Assembly: GCA_964058805.1 (NCBI GenBank)
Contig: CAXKVV010000767.1
Coordinates: forward strand, 1-48,048
Direction of reading: 5' to 3'
Origin: Schoenoplectus triqueter
Taxonomy: Eukaryota > Streptophyta > Magnoliopsida > Poales > Cyperaceae
DNA: 48,048 bases
The notes beneath the pieces are model-generated. The model ran no database searches and was not told the origin of the DNA. It worked only from the letters and a program-made list of their open reading frames with translations. The position numbers and the translations under genes are program-made. Shown here one piece after another: positions 1-11,004 of this stretch (its first letter is position 1; each line of letters starts with the position of its first letter).

Positions 1-2380
1 AAATCGTATTTATTTAAAAATTCATTGTCAAAATTGTCAAAATAACTCATTGTCAAGTGATCCCCACCCTTAATTAATTAATCAATTCCAGGAGGTACAC
101 GTAGAATTAGGCTTACAATAAAGTGTCAATCGCTGACACCGACAGACACGTTAAATTGGGAAATTACTTACTAGCGAGACAAGCTTTAATTTGTTACAGT
201 TTCTCATTTTGTTTTACTTTGCTCTCTCCGTTCCTTGAATTTGATTCAATGAATGAAATGGTAATGAGAAAGTGGAGAAGATGGTACCGTGGAATTGAGA
301 GACTCTAATAGAAGAGATGTATATATATGTATATTATACTTTGTTGATATATAGATGGCACATGTAGCACAGAGATCCTACAATATGTGAGAGATCCAAG
401 GGGGAAAAGCACCCAAACAAAAGGGAGGAAATGACCAGAGCAAGTGATGACATGTATACTGGGCTCTTAAAAGGTCCAATATGTGAGAAATCCAAGTGAT
501 GGACAAATCATATTCATATATGGCCTGTTAATGATGGATGTCCTTAGTCCGATAACACGATCCAAATAATTTATTATTTATGCATCAGCATCAATATCTG
601 CTTGCTTAATGATGAATTCCTCGTTTTTATCCTTCTATTTTTTTTAGAGTTGTAACTAAAAAATAACTTTTGCTAAGTTATAAAATTTTTGAAATTAGAA
701 AAAGTTATGAGCATTTGTTGGTGATATTGCAATTTTTAATTAGTTAATGTTTGATGTCGAACTGTACATATATGCTTAATAAAGGTTGGTCCATTTTTAC
801 ATAGAAATTATATAATATTGATGTATATTGATCAATTCTATTAAAGTTTTGATAAACAAAATGATCTATCTCCATGTACTGAGAATGATAATTTGTTGCT
901 CGTTAGAACTTCTATAATATTGATATATATTGTTAAACAAGGAGTGTTGCTCTGTAAAGAAAGCATTGGACTTATTTTAAAACAGCTCAATATACATTAT
1001 GGATATAATTAAGTGTAAACTTAAAATATATATAAAAAATGTATTTTATGGCTAAGCAACTGAACTCCCTTGATTATTTATCTGGACTTATATAATTTTA
1101 TTCATTGTACCATTCTTAAAGCAAAAGCTAGCCATAGAGAAATGTATGCAGATAGATCATGCACCTGCAGGAGTTGACACAGACACTGATCGATGAGTAA
1201 AGAAGCTTTTATTATGGAAGTGGGACCCACTGAGCACAGGCGATTGATAGCTATGAGACAAATGGACTTAGGTGTGATTTCCTTAGTTTACATACAATAG
1301 ATCAGACTTGACCTTAAATTATGCTATTATGCTAATTAAGCATTGCCAAATGCAGTATCCGGACAGAAACCGTCTCCTCGTTTTCTAATTAATTAATTAG
1401 GACACTCTGGAGTGCAGAGGGATGTTTATTTAATTAGACATCAACTATGAAAATGATACAAGATCCAATCACAATTAACTCCTAAAAAGCATCCCTGATA
1501 AGATAATGAATGAGACAACTCAACCGCTTGAAGTACAATCCAAACATATAATAAAATTCCTTGCTTAAATGTCATGTATTTTGTATCACCTAATTACTAT
1601 GTTTTTTTCATTAGTCCTTTATATTTAATTTAATCATCTCAAACATGACAAATCAATAAACCATGATATTCATTTTCAAACAATAATGAAAAAGTAACTA
1701 TAGATTATGACTTGCCAGCCGAACAAATTATCCAGATGAGCATAGAACTGATATCAAATAAATCTATCAGATCACATCCATATCGATCGGATCAGAAACA
1801 ATTTCACTTGATATTTCTTTTGCAAACAACAAAAGAAATATTAAAAACAAAATACCCAAAAGCAAAGGCAGATGCAGGATTTCAGTCAGGAGGGTAATTA
1901 TCGGAATGTAATAACTTATCGGGTTCAAATCCATTAACTAATCGGATTTTTAATAAAAATAATAATAATTTAATATATATTCTTATTCAATAAAAAAATA
2001 TTAAAATAATATCTTTTACATATTAAAAATAACAACAACATAAAACTCAAAGTAATAAATAATCAAGTTGATGATGAAAATTTTCCTTTATGAAACTTTA
2101 TATTTTGATATTTTTTGTATAATTATTTCATTATGCACGATATTAATTTTTTTGTCAATAAACATAATCAAATAATACAGAAACAGATTACCGAAAAAAT
2201 TATCTAAAAAATACTATTTTTCAAAATTCATCTAAAATATACTGGATTCGCCCCTACCTAAAAGCGAATAACATATATTAGGGGTTGAATTTGTGTATCT
2301 TAATCATAATTACGTCTCCCAAAAACAGGCGGTAATATTAAGTCGCATAATACATCCCCATTAACCAAAACCCGTCAAGA
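1..2380. other. AT-rich intergenic DNA, no gene recognised
   Basis: No open frame here looks like a plant protein and no splice-linked exons could be built. There are runs of TAATTAAT and a short near-duplicate (caatatgtgagagatccaag near 391, again with one change near 477). The left edge may hold the promoter or tail of a gene outside the window, but nothing shows this directly. Confidence 0.5.
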
Positions 2381-2390
2381 TTCCCAACGG

Positions 2391-2396
2391 CACGTG
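2391..2396. promoter_or_regulatory. G-box (CACGTG) upstream of the small membrane-protein gene
   Basis: A CACGTGTG core lies roughly 100-430 bp upstream of the inferred leader exon. G-box/ABRE cores bind bZIP and bHLH factors in plants. That it acts on the gene starting at 4297 is inferred from position only. Confidence 0.35.
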
Positions 2397-2499
2397 TGGA
2401 TACATGATAGCTGCGGTTCCCCGCTGACTGTTTGGTCCCACACTTGTAACGGTCATTTAGAAAGAAAAAGGTAAAGCAACAATGAACTCTCAGTCAAAG

Positions 2500-4289
2500 T
2501 CAGTTGAAGAACGATACATTAGTACTGATTGTGTGTGCACAGAGAATCTTTCATAGTCTATGCCGCGTTTTTATAATTGTTGGCTCCTCTCGCTTTGTCG
2601 GGTTCTCTCTCCAGATTCATCTATTCTTTAATCTTTATCATGATTCATGAGTGATCTCAATCGATCAGATCCATCTTCCTTCCTCCTTAATTAACGAAAC
2701 ACACATCACGCTATCCCCAAACATCCCTTTTCCATCATCAATCGATCAGATCTACTTTTGCTTCTTCCTAGGTCTTGGAGGAATCAAATCTGAAGAGAAA
2801 ATTCGGCGTAACTCGGACATAAGGTGAGTCTTTTCCGATTCAAGCAACATTTTCGCTCAAATAAGTATGGTCCAGTCGGTTTGGAAAATCATCCAATCAT
2901 CAGCTCCATTGATGGATTTTTCAGACCTTGGTACCATACACCGATGGAGTGACTACTGATTGTTATGGTGGAAGACTGGAAGGTCCTAAAGGTACCTCAC
3001 GAACAATGGCAGGGGTGGGGTTGGGTGATTAGGTTTTGTTGGGGGGGGTGCTGGCCACCCTCTAGCAGTCTCGCCTCGCTCCTTATCTGTCTCTAGGTTT
3101 TTCTATTTGGTGCTATGCAGTTTTTAGTAATAATAATAATTATTAAATTAATATTATTAAAAATAAAAGTGAGAACCGTAAAATTTTAAATATACGAATA
3201 GCAGTGCGCTACTGTCAGTGGTGCATTGACGCGTTTCATTATTTTTATGAAACGCGCCACTACAAATGGCGCATTTGCTTCTTATATATACAAAACGCGC
3301 AGCGCCTCTCCATCTCACTTGCGCGAGGTTTGGATGAAACGCGTCACTGGTAGTGGCGCGCTGCCATTCGTATATTTGAAATTTTACGGTTCTCACTCTT
3401 ATTTTTAATAATATTAATTTAAATAATGAAACGCGTCACTGGGCAGTGGCGCGCTGTCATTCGTATATTTGAAATTTTATGGTTCTCACTCTTATTTTTA
3501 ATAATATTAATAAAAACTGCTAGATCTGAGATTCTTGCAAGTACTTCTCATGTTCAGAGGAATTCTTTTAGCAAATTTCAAACCTAACCCCCCTAGTAAC
3601 TTAAAATCCTTAAAATCAGAATACCGAAATGTGATGGATTTCATGATTGTGCAGTTGTTGAAATGCATTTTGCACTTTTTTATATGATGTACCTCCAGAA
3701 GTTTGAACGGTTCTTTTATATTGTTTCAGTTATTTTTATTAAGTGTGATATATTATTATTTTTTTTAATTCAAGAAAAAGTATTCCCCTCATGTATTTTC
3801 TATGCGAGTATAACACTTACTAACTCTTCCATGTAATATATATTCTGGTATTTCATGGGGAAAGTGTGATATAAGACATTCATTACTTATGTCCTGGTTT
3901 ATAATTTAACTTCTTCTAGTATATGCTTTTCTTGCTCAGTCTTGCCTTTTTTCTGATGTTCTTCTCTCTTCCATAGTTCTGAAAAGAATGTAATATTCTC
4001 ATCCAAGTTACCATATTGCAGGATACACACATATTGCTCAACTGGGTTATACTGCTCTTATATCAACTCCAAAGCTACTAAGAATTAAACATGAATTATG
4101 CCAGGAATTAATACCCTAGTCAAAAGAGATAACAGTTGCAGCAGTACATAATTAAATCAATTAAGAGTGGCACACTACCTAGCTGCTATGTTGGAAAATC
4201 AGTACATTACAAAAGAATGTGTGCTGTTTTTTTTTTCATTTTTTGGTTACCACTCTTTGAGCTAATAAGAATTGGATTTTGGTTCACAG
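2500..4289 (+). other. 5' leader exon and 1.47-kb leader intron of the small membrane-protein gene
   Basis: A moderately GC-rich, pyrimidine-rich stretch ends at 2823 in a consensus donor (cataag|gtgagtc). The matching acceptor is ggttcacag at 4283-4289, eight bases before the ATG at 4297. The leader exon holds two tiny upstream frames (ATG at 2640, five codons with stop, and ATG at 2647, sixteen codons with stop) and a duplicated tcaatcgatcagatc motif. The intron carries the inverted-repeat element at 3117-3520. The transcription start is a guess; the splice pair is well supported. Confidence 0.55.
3117..3520. mobile_element. MITE-like inverted-repeat element inside the leader intron
   Basis: The ends match as inverted repeats (gcagtttttagtaat at left, attaataaaaactgc at right) and both are flanked by TA, as in Tc1/mariner-type insertions. 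Inside, a roughly 90-bp module containing GAAACGCGTCACTG and a conserved tail (cattcgtatatttgaaattt, then ggttctcactcttattttta) occurs three times: inverted at about 3150-3239, direct at 3334-3425, direct again from 3426 (period 92). No transposase is encoded. The TA flank could be chance in this AT-rich DNA. Confidence 0.6.
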
Positions 4290-4296
4290 TTGACAA

Positions 4297-4590
4297 ATGG
4301 TGCTCGATTCACTTTCATCACCACACAGGAGAAACCAAAACACATTTTTCTCGTTGCTGGCAAAGAAACAATCTCCAGGCCGAGAGGAGGTCTGCACTTG
4401 GTCGGCTCTCCTGGAGAGACATCGATTCCTTCTGACAATGCTTGTGGTTTTGGCATTTTTATGCACTGTGTACCTCTACTTTGCTGTTACTCTGGGGCAA
4501 ACTAATAGCTGCTCAGGCTTATCTGGCACTCAGAGAGCCATTTGTGAAGCCAAATCCTCTTTAGGAAAAGGAAAATTGAAGTTTCTCTAG
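4297..4590 (+). CDS. Conserved plant small single-pass membrane protein, function unknown
   Basis: A 97-residue protein in one coding exon, starting at the first ATG after the leader-intron acceptor (4289). The N-terminal 42 residues are polar and basic (MVLDSLSSPHRR...). A strong hydrophobic helix spans about residues 43-66. A short C-terminal tail has a Cys-Ser-Gly patch and ends in Gly-Lys-Gly-Lys-Leu-Lys-Phe-Leu. I recognise the start (MVLDSLSSPHRR), the helix and the ending as typical of a small uncharacterised protein shared among angiosperms; this is from memory, not a search. Basic residues on the N-terminal side of the helix favour a cytosolic N-terminus. The extreme C-terminal conservation suggests a sorting or interaction signal. 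Three overlapping frames in the same 300 bp are shadows. Confidence 0.75.
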   Translation: MVLDSLSSPHRRNQNTFFSLLAKKQSPGREEVCTWSALLERHRFLLTMLVVLAFLCTVYLYFAVTLGQTNSCSGLSGTQRAICEAKSSLGKGKLKFL

Positions 4591-5271
4591 AATAGAAGTT
4601 GACAAGTTCTAAAATGTGGAGCCAGATATCATTCTTTGGATCGGTTATATTTTTCTTTTTATTCTTCTATAATTGAGTATACATGTAATTTTGCAACATG
4701 TCAGGTATGTGAAACCTTGTTAACTGTGGATATGTTTCACGAAGAATGATCATATCAATTGGTAATGTCTTCAATAGTTCAATGTATAATTGGAAGCATT
4801 GTTTCATGTTGTATTCTTATTTGATGGTCCTGATGGACTGATGGTTGCTGATTGCAAATTCAAACCCGTTTGGGCCAACATCATTCTATAACTAGATTTG
4901 AGTGAAGTTTTTAAATTTGGAAGTAATCGCTTTGTTTGTTCTTCTAGTATGAAGTGCTATTTTTTTTTTGAATTATTTGTTAAGAAATTAATTACGGGTA
5001 CGATTGATCGATTGATACAAGTCATTTTTTTTTGTTATGGGTAGAAATTCATCATTTTTTCTAGCACTTACATTACAAGTTGATTTTCATTTTATCTATA
5101 AATACAGATTTAACTTTTGAGGAGGGATCACATGACAATGATTATTATTTTGACAAATTTATCATAGATTTCAAAATTAAATAAATAAAATTGATGATAA
5201 AAAATAAATTTTTAGTTATGTTGTTGGACATATAAATGGTCTAACAATCAAAATTTGTTCAATATAAATAT
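4591..5271. other. 3' region of the membrane-protein gene and intergenic DNA
   Basis: The first 150-250 bp after the stop probably form the 3' UTR, although no clear AATAAA was seen. Beyond about 4900 the sequence is AT-rich and without coding potential, up to the target-site duplication of the MULE at 5272. Confidence 0.4.
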
Positions 5272-5280
5272 TATTTCATA

Positions 5281-6650
5281 GGGGAAATTAATTTCATGTC
5301 ACCTCAAAATATCACTCTAAAATCTAAACTCCTCTAAATGTCATTTCAAAATCAATTTAATTAGTTATTTGCCACATCTATTGTATAAATATTAAATTAT
5401 TATATAAAAATATTATTTATTCTACCTAAAATATCCTCACTCACTCCTCTCTTCAACATTTTTCCCCTCAATACGGACAAGAAGTAATACTAAGGAGTGG
5501 AGATATTGACAATAAACTACGAAGTAGAAATTAAAAAGCAATATAAACTACGCTTAGTAGCAAAGTGTGCACAATCGCAACACTTTGATCTCGCCTCTGC
5601 CTCTCCTCGCATCTCCGCCGATCGTTCTCTGCCAGTGCCACCTCCAAAGAGATGGTGAATGTTAGAGTCGTGTAGTTGACATCGACTAACGACCTTGAAG
5701 CAAATTTTCAGACTTGCTCCCATTTCGTTAAGGCATCAAATCTCCATGAAATCTTTTCATTATTTTTTGTTGTTTTCTTTTTGTTTTGTACAACAAATAT
5801 CAGTTGGGTGACTGTATATAGTGGTTGGTGCCATTACTATATTATTAGTTTCTTTTCCTTTGTTTTTTTCCCATTCATTATTTTTTGGGCTTCCCTTGAA
5901 CTAGAAAAATAACAGTTTCATCTTTTCTTCAACTTTAATTATGTTATGAAATGAGATAAATAGGGCTATTGGGTATCAATGTATTCCTAAAACCTCGATT
6001 TTTTTTTTCAAAACTTTCAAATTTTAATTTTTGATAACTGAAAAGGTGTTAGGATCCAACATATTGGTAATATTTGTACCGCAATAGAAAACTTTATTAC
6101 TTAATAAAAAGTGACTGATTGTTGTAGTTTAATTATTTCTATGTTTTTTGGAAATTTCTTACTGGAAAATAAGAATCATTTGTAGAGTTCTTTACTTTGA
6201 ATACAGCACACTAATTTTCTATTTGTACCAAATCGATGGCAATGAACTTCCCCAAGTCCATAACAGGACCGAATTTAGATGAGTAGATCGAGTCTTTGGA
6301 CCTATTAAAGCTTTTCCACGGAAACTCTATCTCGGGGTGGAGGGATGAGAAAGTCCATCAAGCTTTGTGCCATGCTCTCAAATTTTGATAGAAAAGCTAG
6401 CAGCTACCATTGATGAATACCCAATGCAAAGAAGTTGGAAAAGAAAGAGAAAATTAATTTAAGGGTATAAATGAAAATATAAAAAAGTTGTATATGAATG
6501 CATGGGTTTTTAATTAAAATACTATATAATTGTATAATTATGATAAATAACTAATTAATTGATTTTAGAGTGGCATTTAAAGAAGTTTAAACTTTGAAGT
6601 GACATTTTGATAATTTTGAAATTTTGAAATGGCATAAAACTAATTCGTCC
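5281..6650. mobile_element. Non-autonomous Mutator-like element (MULE) with 9-bp target duplication
   Basis: The element is flanked by a perfect 9-bp direct repeat, TATTTCATA, at 5272-5280 and 6651-6659. Its ends are long inverted repeats of over 100 bp: the left arm begins ggggaaattaatttcatgtc and the reversed right end begins ggacgaattagttttatgcc. Matching stretches such as aatcaatttaattagttattt/aatcaattaattagttattt lie about 90 bp in. Long TIRs and a 9-bp duplication are diagnostic of Mutator-type transposition. There is no transposase. The interior (about 5560-5700 and 6240-6430) is much more GC-rich than the arms and could be captured host DNA, as in Pack-MULEs, but I do not recognise a source gene. 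Confidence 0.85.
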
Positions 6651-6818
6651 TATTTCATAATGCATGGAGGATTCTTAATTTCGAACTATTGAAATTTCAA
6701 TTTGCTTGATGTAAGGTGCAATACGAAAATCATATGATGTTATAGATGTGATATATGGGTAGATCATACTCGTATTATTGGATTTTAAAATTAAAGTTTT
6801 ATATGTATCTAGTATGAT

Positions 6819-7013
6819 CAGGGACGGATCCAAGGAGGGCTGGGTGGGCCCGGTCCCCCCTAATTTTTCAAAAACGTTCGAAAAATATATATAATTTCGT
6901 ACAAAAATTAAAAATTTATATATTCGGCCTCTTTTAATATTTTTTCTCAGTAATAAATGTCTGATTCCTTCAATCCCGGCCCTCCTCAGTTTAAATTCCT
7001 GACTCCGCCCCTG
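6819..7013. mobile_element. hAT-type MITE with perfect 8-bp target duplication
   Basis: A 195-bp element whose ends are inverted copies (cagggacggatcc at left, gactccgcccctg at right). It is bordered by a perfect 8-bp direct repeat AGTATGAT at 6811-6818 and 7014-7021. Eight-bp duplications with short TIRs are typical of hAT-family MITEs. It is too short to encode a protein; the frame crossing it on the minus strand is fortuitous. Confidence 0.85.
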
Positions 7014-7057
7014 AGTATGATGTATTTTATGTTGGAGTACGCTAGTAAACACTAGGT

Positions 7058-7220
7058 ATGATAAAGTTGCTCATATCTTAAGACTTAAGTTAATAAAATT
7101 AAAAAAAATAAAAGTTCCGAATATTATAATTTTACATTTCAGATCGATGATAAAGTTGCTAATATCTTATGTTAATAAAATTAAAAGCTCCGAATATTAT
7201 AATTTTACATTTTCAAATCG
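7058..7220. repeat. Imperfect tandem duplication, about 75-89 bp units
   Basis: The unit beginning atgataaagttgctcatatc at 7058 is repeated from 7147 with internal deletions. Both copies share ccgaatattataattttaca near their ends. No coding content. Confidence 0.75.
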
Positions 7221-7458
7221 ATGTGCAAATGTCTCAATATATATTTTATAGTATTCAATAAATTACTTATATTCGAATCTCTTAGGATACATAAATTTTT
7301 TTATTTTTTAATTTTGAAAAATATGCTAAAATAATAATACTATAATGGTTGTTTGCACATTAAAATACTTCATTTTCAAAAATATGAAACAAATACTTAA
7401 ATAAAATTTGAAAATAGAAAGTTTTCATTCATATAAGGTTTCGATATAAATCGAAATT

Positions 7459-7522
7459 TTGGAGACTATAAAGTATGTATTAAAATATTATTGGAGACTA
7501 TAAAGTATGTATTAAAATATAT
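7459..7522. repeat. Tandem duplication with 32-bp period
   Basis: The 32-bp unit starting ttggagactataaagtatgt at 7459 is repeated from 7491 almost without change. Confidence 0.8.
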
Positions 7523-7586
7523 TTTCATAATAGTCTATCTCTACAATAATATATATAATTTATATTTTTTTTATATCATATTGATT

Positions 7587-7790
7587 AGGGGCGGAGCCAT
7601 ATTTTGATAGCGGGCTGTTGGCTCATCTCAGTCGGAAAAATTTTCAAAACTACTTCTGTAATTATATATATTTTTAAAGAAGTAAAAAAAACAATATATT
7701 TATACTAAAGAAAATTTTTAAATTTTGCTGCCTAAATATTTTTTATAATTTTTACCTCCCCCTCCCTAGACCGAATGTCCGACTCCCCTG
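7587..7790. mobile_element. Degenerate MITE related to the 6819-7013 element
   Basis: The ends aggggcggagcca and tgtccgactcccct are imperfect inverted copies of each other and resemble the GGGGCGGAG termini of the nearby hAT-type MITE. The flanks (gatt on both sides) do not form a clean 8-bp duplication, so the insertion looks old. Confidence 0.6.
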
Positions 7791-7913
7791 ATTTGATATA
7801 AATATGCGTAAACTTAATTCATAATTTTTACCCGTAAAATAAGAAACATTTTTAGATGGGTGTATGCATGAATGCAACATGTTAAGTGCGGCAATAATTG
7901 TACAGAAGAATAT

Positions 7914-7921
7914 AAACCCTA
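7914..7921 (+). promoter_or_regulatory. Telo-box (AAACCCTA) upstream of the Rossmann-protein gene
   Basis: AAACCCTA lies 187 bp before the ATG at 8108. Telo-boxes are enriched in promoters of plant genes expressed in dividing cells. One 8-bp match is weak evidence. Confidence 0.3.
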
Positions 7922-8107
7922 ACTCCTTAGTCTTGTTTAACTATTAAGCCTGAGATCGAGCAGACAATTTATGAAATATATTGTGGCTGTCACATAACGA
8001 TAAACCCGTAGAAAATGGGTGGCTGTCATTTAACGTTCTCCGTTACATAACGCCGTAAATCATCCAACATTCCCTCCATTTACATCCCCCGTCCCCACTC
8101 AGTCCCA

Positions 8108-11004
8108 ATGGCAGCCACTACCGCACTTGCCTTCTCTGCCTCTCCCATCCCTCTCCTCCGATTCTCTTCTAGAAGGTTTTCCCCTAGGCTAGGAGTTTGT
8201 GCTACCATGTCGTCAGACGCTACAACGGTTTCTCCTTCCTCGACCTCCGCCGCCGTTGCCCCGGCGGTGATTGTCGGAGGTGGTCGGGTGGGGCGCATGC
8301 TGATGTCGTTGGGTTCAGGCCGAGATGTGCTCGTCGGTCGAGGTCAAGAGGTACCTGCCGAACCGTCTGGACCGATACTGGTTTGTACCAGGAATGATGA
8401 TCTGGATGCGGTTCTAGATGCCACTCCTCCTCCACGCTGGAGCGGTACAGATCTCTATACTCGCTTTTTCTTTGTTTTTACTTATTTTCCAGGTATTATT
8501 TCCATCCCCTTGCGTGCAAGAAAATGGTAAAAGGAGAAAAAAAATCCCAATCTAACAATTACCAATTCGATCATCAGGTCTTGTATTTCTGATAATGAGA
8601 TAGTGCCCGTAACTATCTTAACTGTTAGGTTCCTATTTACCCCAAGATTCTTTATGGTTTTCCAGAGACATCTTCCATGTGGCATGACTTGGTTTTGAAC
8701 AATATAAACTACCTCACCATCTGCAAGACTGCAACTGCAATATTCAGCAATTGTTATCAAATTTTTGTTCCCCCTTTGAATGATTGTGTATATGTCTGAC
8801 ACTTGTGAATTTCACAAAACAATAGAGCAGACTTGGTGTTTTTCCAGAATGGGATGCTGGAACCATGGTTTGAAAGCAAGGGTCTGGTGGATGCAAATCA
8901 AGTTTTGGCATATTTTGCTGTGTCTAAAGTTGGGGAACCACCTGTCGATGGCAAGACGGATACAAATCCTGAGGGTTTGACAGCAGCATTTGGCAAGTGG
9001 GCCCCAGCTGTGGCAGCTCGCCTCCACAATGGTGGCCTTTCTTGCAAGGTAAACCTTTTGTAAGCAAAGTTTTTCTCTTTCCCTTTTTTGAATATAGATT
9101 TTGGTTCATGCAAAAATAAACATAACTGATGCTCGTACTGTCGTACATGTTTACTAGTGCAATGTGGTGGCTCATGTCTGTAATTAATTTTTCTTTTGTT
9201 GGTATTTTGAATATTATAATGTTGGAAACTACTGATTGCTGTTCGAAGTCTATAATTTGGAGTCTTCAATTTATTTGAATGGAATGACTCTTGTTTTAAA
9301 AACATGGTTCTGCCCTTGTAACTTTGTGCTTCAGCATAGTTGCATTTTTTTTTCAAATTGTATTATTGAAGGAATTTTTTTTATTTCTTTGTCAGAATGT
9401 TTTGCTTCTATAGGGTTCAATTTAAACTTTTCTTGGAAGTGTTGATTTTTAAGAGTTCAGGGAAATGTATACATTGTATTTCCGGAAAACAAAAATTAAA
9501 GCCAAATGAGCTTTTTTTTCTCATAAATCCTTGAATCATAATACTGTTTAATGAAGGCTGTGAAGCCAGAAGCTGGGTGCTACAAAAGTGGGAACACATT
9601 TGGACACCGGAAGTCCAAATATCTGAACACATACTGCTTTTTTCCCCTTTTCTGAACACACACTGTTTATTTTGTACAATGATATGGTTATTAGGTGCTT
9701 GAAAAGGAAGCATTTCAAAAACAAATGCTTGAGAAGTTGATTTGGATTGCGGCTTTCATGCTGGTAGGGGCTCGTCATCCAGGTGCAACAGTTGGTGCTG
9801 TTGAAAAAGACTACCGGTCTGAGGCAAGTACTGATAAATTAGATGAAATACTATCTGCAGTACTAAACTTCATCCTTTTTTTAATGCAATATTTGAGGAG
9901 CAACTGGGATCCTTGGAATTTTGAACCAAAATAAACTAAGTTATACTTGCCATTTTGAGCTATCACACAATTTTGTTCACCTTCCTGGGATATTCTACAT
10001 ATATGGTTTTTTTCTCCAGGTTGCAAGTCTCATAACAGAACTGGCTGCAGCTGCAGCTGCAAAAAAAGGATTTACATTTGATGAAGGCATAGAAGAAAGG
10101 CTGTGTGCTTACTCTCGAACTGTTTCTCACTTCCCTACTGCTGTAAAAGAGGTCTCATTTTCACTCCTTTTTATGACAATATATTACTCCAGGCTGCTTT
10201 ATCTAATGTGAGTGAACCATAAATAATGGCATTTTTGGGCTTTCCTGTGGATAGACTAGGAGAGTTTTGAGTTTTGAGTGAAATGTGTTCGGGGTACTGG
10301 TAAAACATAGTAATGTATGCTGTGAAAAATTTTGTACTTCTGATAGTAAAATGTATGCTGTGAAAAATTTTGTAAAAAAAGTTGAGACATCTTGAATCAC
10401 AGAATGTTAGATGAGGAACTTTGAAAGGCCACTTACCAGGTGATTTTGGAACAAGTGATCCGACTATATAGTACAGAAGACCAAGCCTTATGCACAATTA
10501 TTACTTTTCTGCATTTTCCTTCAAGTACTTTGTTGAGTCTGAGCATATAATTTAGGCCCTGGAATCCGCAGTTGAAATTAGAAAGATCATTCTGTATCCT
10601 GAGCTCAAAGTTTCAGTGTCAGAATAGTTTTGGATTATATGATGGTATCATGTTCTGCACTCTATCTGAAAATCACTAGTTTTATCAGTAATATGTATAC
10701 CTGGACTTGAATTAGGATCTGTACTGACCAGTAACTCATCTGGATCAGTATATTAGATCTGTTTGATTTTGTTTGCTTACATAATTTTTGACATTTTGAA
10801 GTTTTGCATGCGATTGACAGCTTTCCTTGATGATAATATTCATTATTTGCATGTTCTTATACTGAATGTGACTAACAAATTCTTGTACAGTTCAAATGGA
10901 GAAATGGATGGTTCTACTCTCTGACAGAGAAGGCCATTGCAGAAGGGAAACCCGATCCATGTCCACTTCACACTGCTTGGCTGAAGGAATTGAAGGTCAT
11001 CTGA
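8108..11004 (+). CDS. Plastid-targeted Rossmann-fold protein, possibly ketopantoate-reductase-like
   Basis: Five exons join cleanly: 8108-8444, 8831-9048, 9695-9823, 10020-10151 and 10891-11004, giving 309 residues. The first 50-odd residues are rich in Ser, Ala and Arg with almost no acids, typical of a chloroplast transit peptide (cleavage perhaps near Cys31). Residues 53-62 then form a nucleotide-binding P-loop-like strand and turn with Gly-Gly-Gly-Arg-Val-Gly, matching the GxGxxG of NAD(P)-dependent Rossmann folds. Later segments include FFQNGML near residue 116 and a helical C-terminal half with an Ala run. Architecture and motifs recall ApbA/PanE-type reductases (N-terminal Rossmann, C-terminal helical domain), but I cannot name the substrate. 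A second in-frame Met at residue 34 could give a shorter form. Intron 3 (9824-10019) has a GC donor (gag|gcaagt); a GT reading nearby would break the frame. Confidence 0.85.

Noticed and set aside
1920..1940. GGTTCAAATCC resembling a tRNA B-box
   Set aside because: No A-box or acceptor-stem pairing at the right distance upstream, and no cloverleaf can be drawn.
3157..3408. Short frames on both strands sharing a similar tail
   Set aside because: They arise from the inverted and direct repeat modules of the 3117-3520 element, not from a gene.
6675..7052. 125-codon minus-strand frame
   Set aside because: It runs across the hAT-type MITE and its target duplications, so it is fortuitous.
9417..9778. 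Minus-strand frames in intron 2 of the Rossmann gene
   Set aside because: Intron-contained, low coding potential, no recognisable similarity.
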